Source: Streptomyces niveus (GTDB taxonomy: Bacteria > Actinomycetota > Actinomycetes > Streptomycetales > Streptomycetaceae). From it: 64,000 nt of DNA. The notes under the pieces were generated by a model that saw nothing but the letters and a program-made list of their open reading frames with translations, was not told the DNA's origin and did not search any database. Below, one piece after another: positions 61,223-64,000 of this stretch. Where the stretch lies: positions 7,245,001-7,309,000 of the forward strand of contig NZ_CP018047.1 of NCBI RefSeq assembly GCF_002009175.1. The letters run 5' to 3'. How positions within the stretch are numbered: position 1 is the first letter of the stretch; every line of letters starts with the position of its first letter. The position numbers and the translations under genes are program-made.

Positions 61223-62010
61223 GCGCCGCCACGGCGCACACCGCCACCACCCACGCCGCCCGGGTCGTCGACGCGGTCAAGGTCTACGGCAGGGGCGACA
61301 CGGAGGTCAGGGCCCTGGACGGGGTGAGCGTCGGCTTCCCGGCCGGCCGCTTCACCGCGATCATGGGGCCCTCGGGCTCCGGCAAGTCCACCCTCATGCA
61401 CAGCGCGGCCGGACTCGACACACTGACCTCCGGCTCCGCGCTCATCGGCGACACCGACCTGAGCACACTGGACGACCGGAGACTGACGCTGCTGCGCCGC
61501 GAGCGTGTCGGCTTCGTCTTCCAGGCCTTCAATCTGATCCCGACCCTCACCGTCGCCGAGAACATCACCCTCCCGGCGGACCTCGCGGGCGACCCGCGCG
61601 ACGACGAGTGGTACGAAGCCCTCATCGACGTCATCGGTCTGCGCGACCGCCTGCACCACCGTCCCGGCGAACTCTCCGGCGGCCAGCAGCAGCGCGTCGC
61701 GGTGGCCCGTGCCTTCGCGGGCAGCCCCGACGTCGTCTTCGCGGACGAGCCGACCGGCAATCTCGACTCCCGCTCCGGCGAGGAGGTCCTGCGGCTGCTG
61801 GGCAGCACCGTGCGCCGTACGAACCGCACGGTCGTGATGGTCACGCACGACCCCCTCGCCGCCGCCCACGCCGACGAGGTCCTCTTCCTCGCCGACGGAC
61901 GGCTCGTGGACCGGATGCCGGACCCGACCGCCGAACGGGTGCTCGACCGGCTGAAAGCCTTCGACACCGAGGCGGCCGGGCCGGCCGCGAGCCGGGGAGC
62001 GCGGGCATGA
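61219..62010 (+). CDS. ABC transporter ATP-binding protein (MacB/LolD-like)
   Basis: 263 residues. Walker A GPSGSGKSTL near 50, Q-loop FVFQAFNLIP, signature LSGGQQQRVAVARA near 155, Walker B VVFADEPTGNLDS and switch VMVTHD. It matches the LolD/MacB type that pairs with FtsX-fold permeases for export or for envelope mechanotransmission, not import. GTGA overlap with the SHOCT gene and ATGA with the permease. Confidence 0.97.
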   Translation: MSAATAHTATTHAARVVDAVKVYGRGDTEVRALDGVSVGFPAGRFTAIMGPSGSGKSTLMHSAAGLDTLTSGSALIGDTDLSTLDDRRLTLLRRERVGFVFQAFNLIPTLTVAENITLPADLAGDPRDDEWYEALIDVIGLRDRLHHRPGELSGGQQQRVAVARAFAGSPDVVFADEPTGNLDSRSGEEVLRLLGSTVRRTNRTVVMVTHDPLAAAHADEVLFLADGRLVDRMPDPTAERVLDRLKAFDTEAAGPAASRGARA

Positions 62011-64000
62011 GCGGGATCCGTGCCTGCGCACGTATCAGCGTCTCCTCGCTCCGCGCGCGGAAGCGGCGCTTCGCCGGGACCTTCACCGCCGTCCTGCTCG
62101 GTGTCTCCTTCCTGACGGGCACCCTCGTCATGGGCGACACCCTGCGCGGCAGCTTCGACACCATGTTCGGCGACGCGGCGGGCGGCACCGACGCCGTCGT
62201 CCGCGGCGCCGACGTCGTGACCGTGCCCGGCGACGCGCTCGGCACCCGCGAACCGGTCGACACCGCCCTGATCGAGACGATCGAGCGGACCCCCGGCGTC
62301 GCCGCCGCGGCACCCAGGATCGAGGGCGCGGGACAGCTCCTCGGCTCCGACGGCGAGCCCGTCGGCGGCCAGGGGCCGCCCACCGTCGCGGGGAACTGGA
62401 TCGACGACGCACAGCTCAACCCGTACCGCCTCGCCGAGGGCCGGCTGCCGGAGAAGAGCGGCGAGGTCGTCCTCAACCGCGGCGCCGCGAAGGCGGGGAA
62501 GCTGGCGATCGGCGACACCACCGTGCTCCGCACGCCCGATCCCGTACGGGTGACGGTCGTCGGACTCGCGACGTTCGGCGGCGAGGACGGCATGGCCCAG
62601 GTCACCTACACGGGAATGACCAGGGCCGACGCGGAGAAGTACCTCGTGCCGGAGCCCGGCGAGGCCACGAGCATCCAGGTACGCGCCGGTCCCGGCACCG
62701 GCCAGGAAGAACTCGTGGACTCGCTCGGCGCGGTCCTGCCGTCCGGCGTCGAGGCGATCACGGGACAGCGGTCCGCCGACGAGAACCAGGAAATGATCTC
62801 CGGTCAGTTCCTCGGCCTCTTCACCACACTGCTCATCGTCTTCTCGGGCATCGTGCTGCTCGTCGCGACGTTCTCCATCCACAACACCTTCGCGATCGTG
62901 GTGGCCCAGCGAGCCCGGGAGAACGCGCTCCTGCGGGCCATCGGCGCCTCCCGGCGCCAGGTCGTCGGCACCACGCTCGCCGAGGCGAGCGTCGTCGCGG
63001 TGGTCGCGTCGGCCGCCGGGCTCCTCGGCGGCGTCGGTGTCGCCGCCGGTCTGCGGGCGCTGTTCCCGGTCATCGGATTCCCCTTCCCCGAGGGGCCGTT
63101 GGTGATCAGCGCCCTGTCGATGCTGCTGCCGCTCGCCGTCGGCGTGGCCGTCTGTCTCGGCTCGGCGCTGCTGCCCGCCGTACGGGCCGGGCGCACCGCG
63201 CCGCTGGCCGCGCTGCGCGAGACGGCCGTGGACGACTCGGGCGCCTCCAGGACGAGGGCCGTCGTCGGTACGGCGGTGGGCCTGGCCGGGACCGGCACGA
63301 TCCTGCTCGGTCTCTTCGCCGCGCCGTCCCTCGTGCTCGCCGGAACGGGCGCCGTCCTCGCCCTGGCCGCCTTCGTGGTGCTCGGCCCGGTGGCCGCCAC
63401 CCACGCCGTACGGCTCCTGGGCGGGCCGCTGGACCGGCTGCGCGGCGTCTCGGGCGCCCTGGCGAAGCGCAACGCCCTGCGCAGCCCCACACGCACGGCG
63501 GCGACCGCCACCGCGCTGATGATCGGTGTCGCCGTGGTGTCCCTGTTCACCATCTTCGGCGCCTCGCTGAAGGCCACCATGGACCGGACGGTGTCCCTCT
63601 CCTTCGCCGGCGATCTCGCGGTCAGCGCCCCGGCCTTCGGCGGTGGAGGAAGCGGACTGAGCCCGGGGCTCACGCCCGCGCTGGCCGAACTCCCCGAAGT
63701 GGGCTCGGCGGTGGGGCTCGGCAGGGGAGTGGCGAAGGTCGACGGCGACGGCCGTCAACTGACCGTCACCGACCCGGCCGCGCTGGCCAGGGGCTTCGAT
63801 CTCGGGTCCGTGGACGGCTCGTTCGAGGGATTCGGCACCAAGGGCATCGCCGTGTCGCGGGCGCAGGCGGAGGAACGGAATCTGCGGACCGGCGGCACGA
63901 CGCGACTGACCTTCACCGACGGCGGCGTGGAGACCTTCACCGTCAAGGCGGTCTACGAGCGGTCCGAACTCGCGGGCGACTACGTCATCACCCGCGCGGC
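62007..64000 (+). CDS. FtsX/MacB-type ABC permease, truncated by the window edge
   Basis: At least 664 residues, open at the right edge. N-terminal membrane helix (FAGTFTAVLLGVSFLTGTLVMG), a large extracytoplasmic domain (about 45-260), then an FtsX core (FLGLFTTLLIVFSGIVLLVATFSIHNTFAIVVAQRARENALLRAIGASRRQV) with three helices to about 400, then a second set of helices (410-475) and a second FtsX-like half beginning SGALAKRNALRSPTRTAATATALMIGVAVV. This is the long 10-helix permease type seen in Gram-positive antibiotic-peptide or lipid exporters. The ATG overlaps the ATPase stop (ATGA). Confidence 0.95.
   Translation, partial: MSGIRACARISVSSLRARKRRFAGTFTAVLLGVSFLTGTLVMGDTLRGSFDTMFGDAAGGTDAVVRGADVVTVPGDALGTREPVDTALIETIERTPGVAAAAPRIEGAGQLLGSDGEPVGGQGPPTVAGNWIDDAQLNPYRLAEGRLPEKSGEVVLNRGAAKAGKLAIGDTTVLRTPDPVRVTVVGLATFGGEDGMAQVTYTGMTRADAEKYLVPEPGEATSIQVRAGPGTGQEELVDSLGAVLPSGVEAITGQRSADENQEMISGQFLGLFTTLLIVFSGIVLLVATFSIHNTFAIVVAQRARENALLRAIGASRRQVVGTTLAEASVVAVVASAAGLLGGVGVAAGLRALFPVIGFPFPEGPLVISALSMLLPLAVGVAVCLGSALLPAVRAGRTAPLAALRETAVDDSGASRTRAVVGTAVGLAGTGTILLGLFAAPSLVLAGTGAVLALAAFVVLGPVAATHAVRLLGGPLDRLRGVSGALAKRNALRSPTRTAATATALMIGVAVVSLFTIFGASLKATMDRTVSLSFAGDLAVSAPAFGGGGSGLSPGLTPALAELPEVGSAVGLGRGVAKVDGDGRQLTVTDPAALARGFDLGSVDGSFEGFGTKGIAVSRAQAEERNLRTGGTTRLTFTDGGVETFTVKAVYERSELAGDYVITRA

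Noticed and set aside
61284..63758. An 824-codon minus-strand frame opposite the ABC ATPase and permease
   Set aside because: The plus strand carries complete ABC motifs; the antisense frame has no domain, no start context and typical shadow composition.

Overview
This window is a high-GC, gene-dense stretch of a Streptomyces-type actinomycete chromosome. The evidence is very high GC at third codon positions, many GTG starts, 4-16 base gene overlaps, and a typical gene set: F420-type nitroreductase, SCO4225-like membrane protein, ROK, TetR and NarL-type regulators, and twin-arginine secreted enzymes. It holds 59 protein genes, the last running off the right edge. I see no rRNA, tRNA, CRISPR array or intact insertion sequence.

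Layout. 1-10 kb: an ABM monooxygenase, a TetR/SDR divergent pair with three helically phased operators, a lactonase behind a DasR-like palindrome, a CbiX-like protein, a BadF-type kinase coupled to ung, an aldo/keto reductase, an FprA-like ferredoxin reductase and a DUF6214-like protein. 10-18 kb: a DUF305 lipoprotein divergent from a secreted LVIVD propeller, a TetR gene, an M14 carboxypeptidase, a HAD protein, a PAP2 phosphatase, an M56 peptidase and a DUF5134 protein. 18-34 kb: a carbohydrate region with a secreted GH99-like protein, the two-gene GH38-like/ROK-fusion unit, an IclR-racemase-ThuA-Gfo/Idh/MocA group, and a divergent sugar ABC importer operon ending in an epimerase/dehydrogenase. 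34-45 kb: GNAT, GDPD, a DUF6421-SDR-threonine aldolase-B3/B4 group, PlsC, a DUF4395/thioredoxin pair, etfBA and a DUF6986 aldolase. 45-54 kb: LacI divergent from a ROK kinase, a P-loop/NUDIX fusion, MBL, M20, a geranylgeranyl-reductase-like flavoprotein and a DDN-type protein divergent from a TetR gene. 54-64 kb: a NarL-type two-component system, an MFS/ROK divergent pair, a YihY/BrkB protein, and a SHOCT-ATPase-permease operon.

Most striking is 19.8-25.7 kb. The GH38 gene is full length, but all four residues equivalent to the family's metal and nucleophile positions are replaced (His to Arg, Asp to Gly, Asp to Gly, His to Arg), so it looks like an intact pseudoenzyme. Its stop overlaps by 8 bases the start of an 897-residue regulator that joins an IS630-type transposase (two helix-turn-helix units and a decayed DDE core), a His/Thr/Gly-rich linker with an 80-bp direct repeat, and a complete ROK repressor. 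I read this pair as a possible sugar-sensing module built from a domesticated transposase and a dead glycosidase. That reading is inference; the residues and the fusion are visible in the sequence.

A second theme is readable regulation. All three TetR genes sit beside palindromes with a 3-base spacer. LacI, IclR and MFS/ROK intergenic regions hold candidate operators. The two-component promoter and the ABC operon promoter 6 kb away share a GCGTACTCC...CCGGGAG...TAC box.
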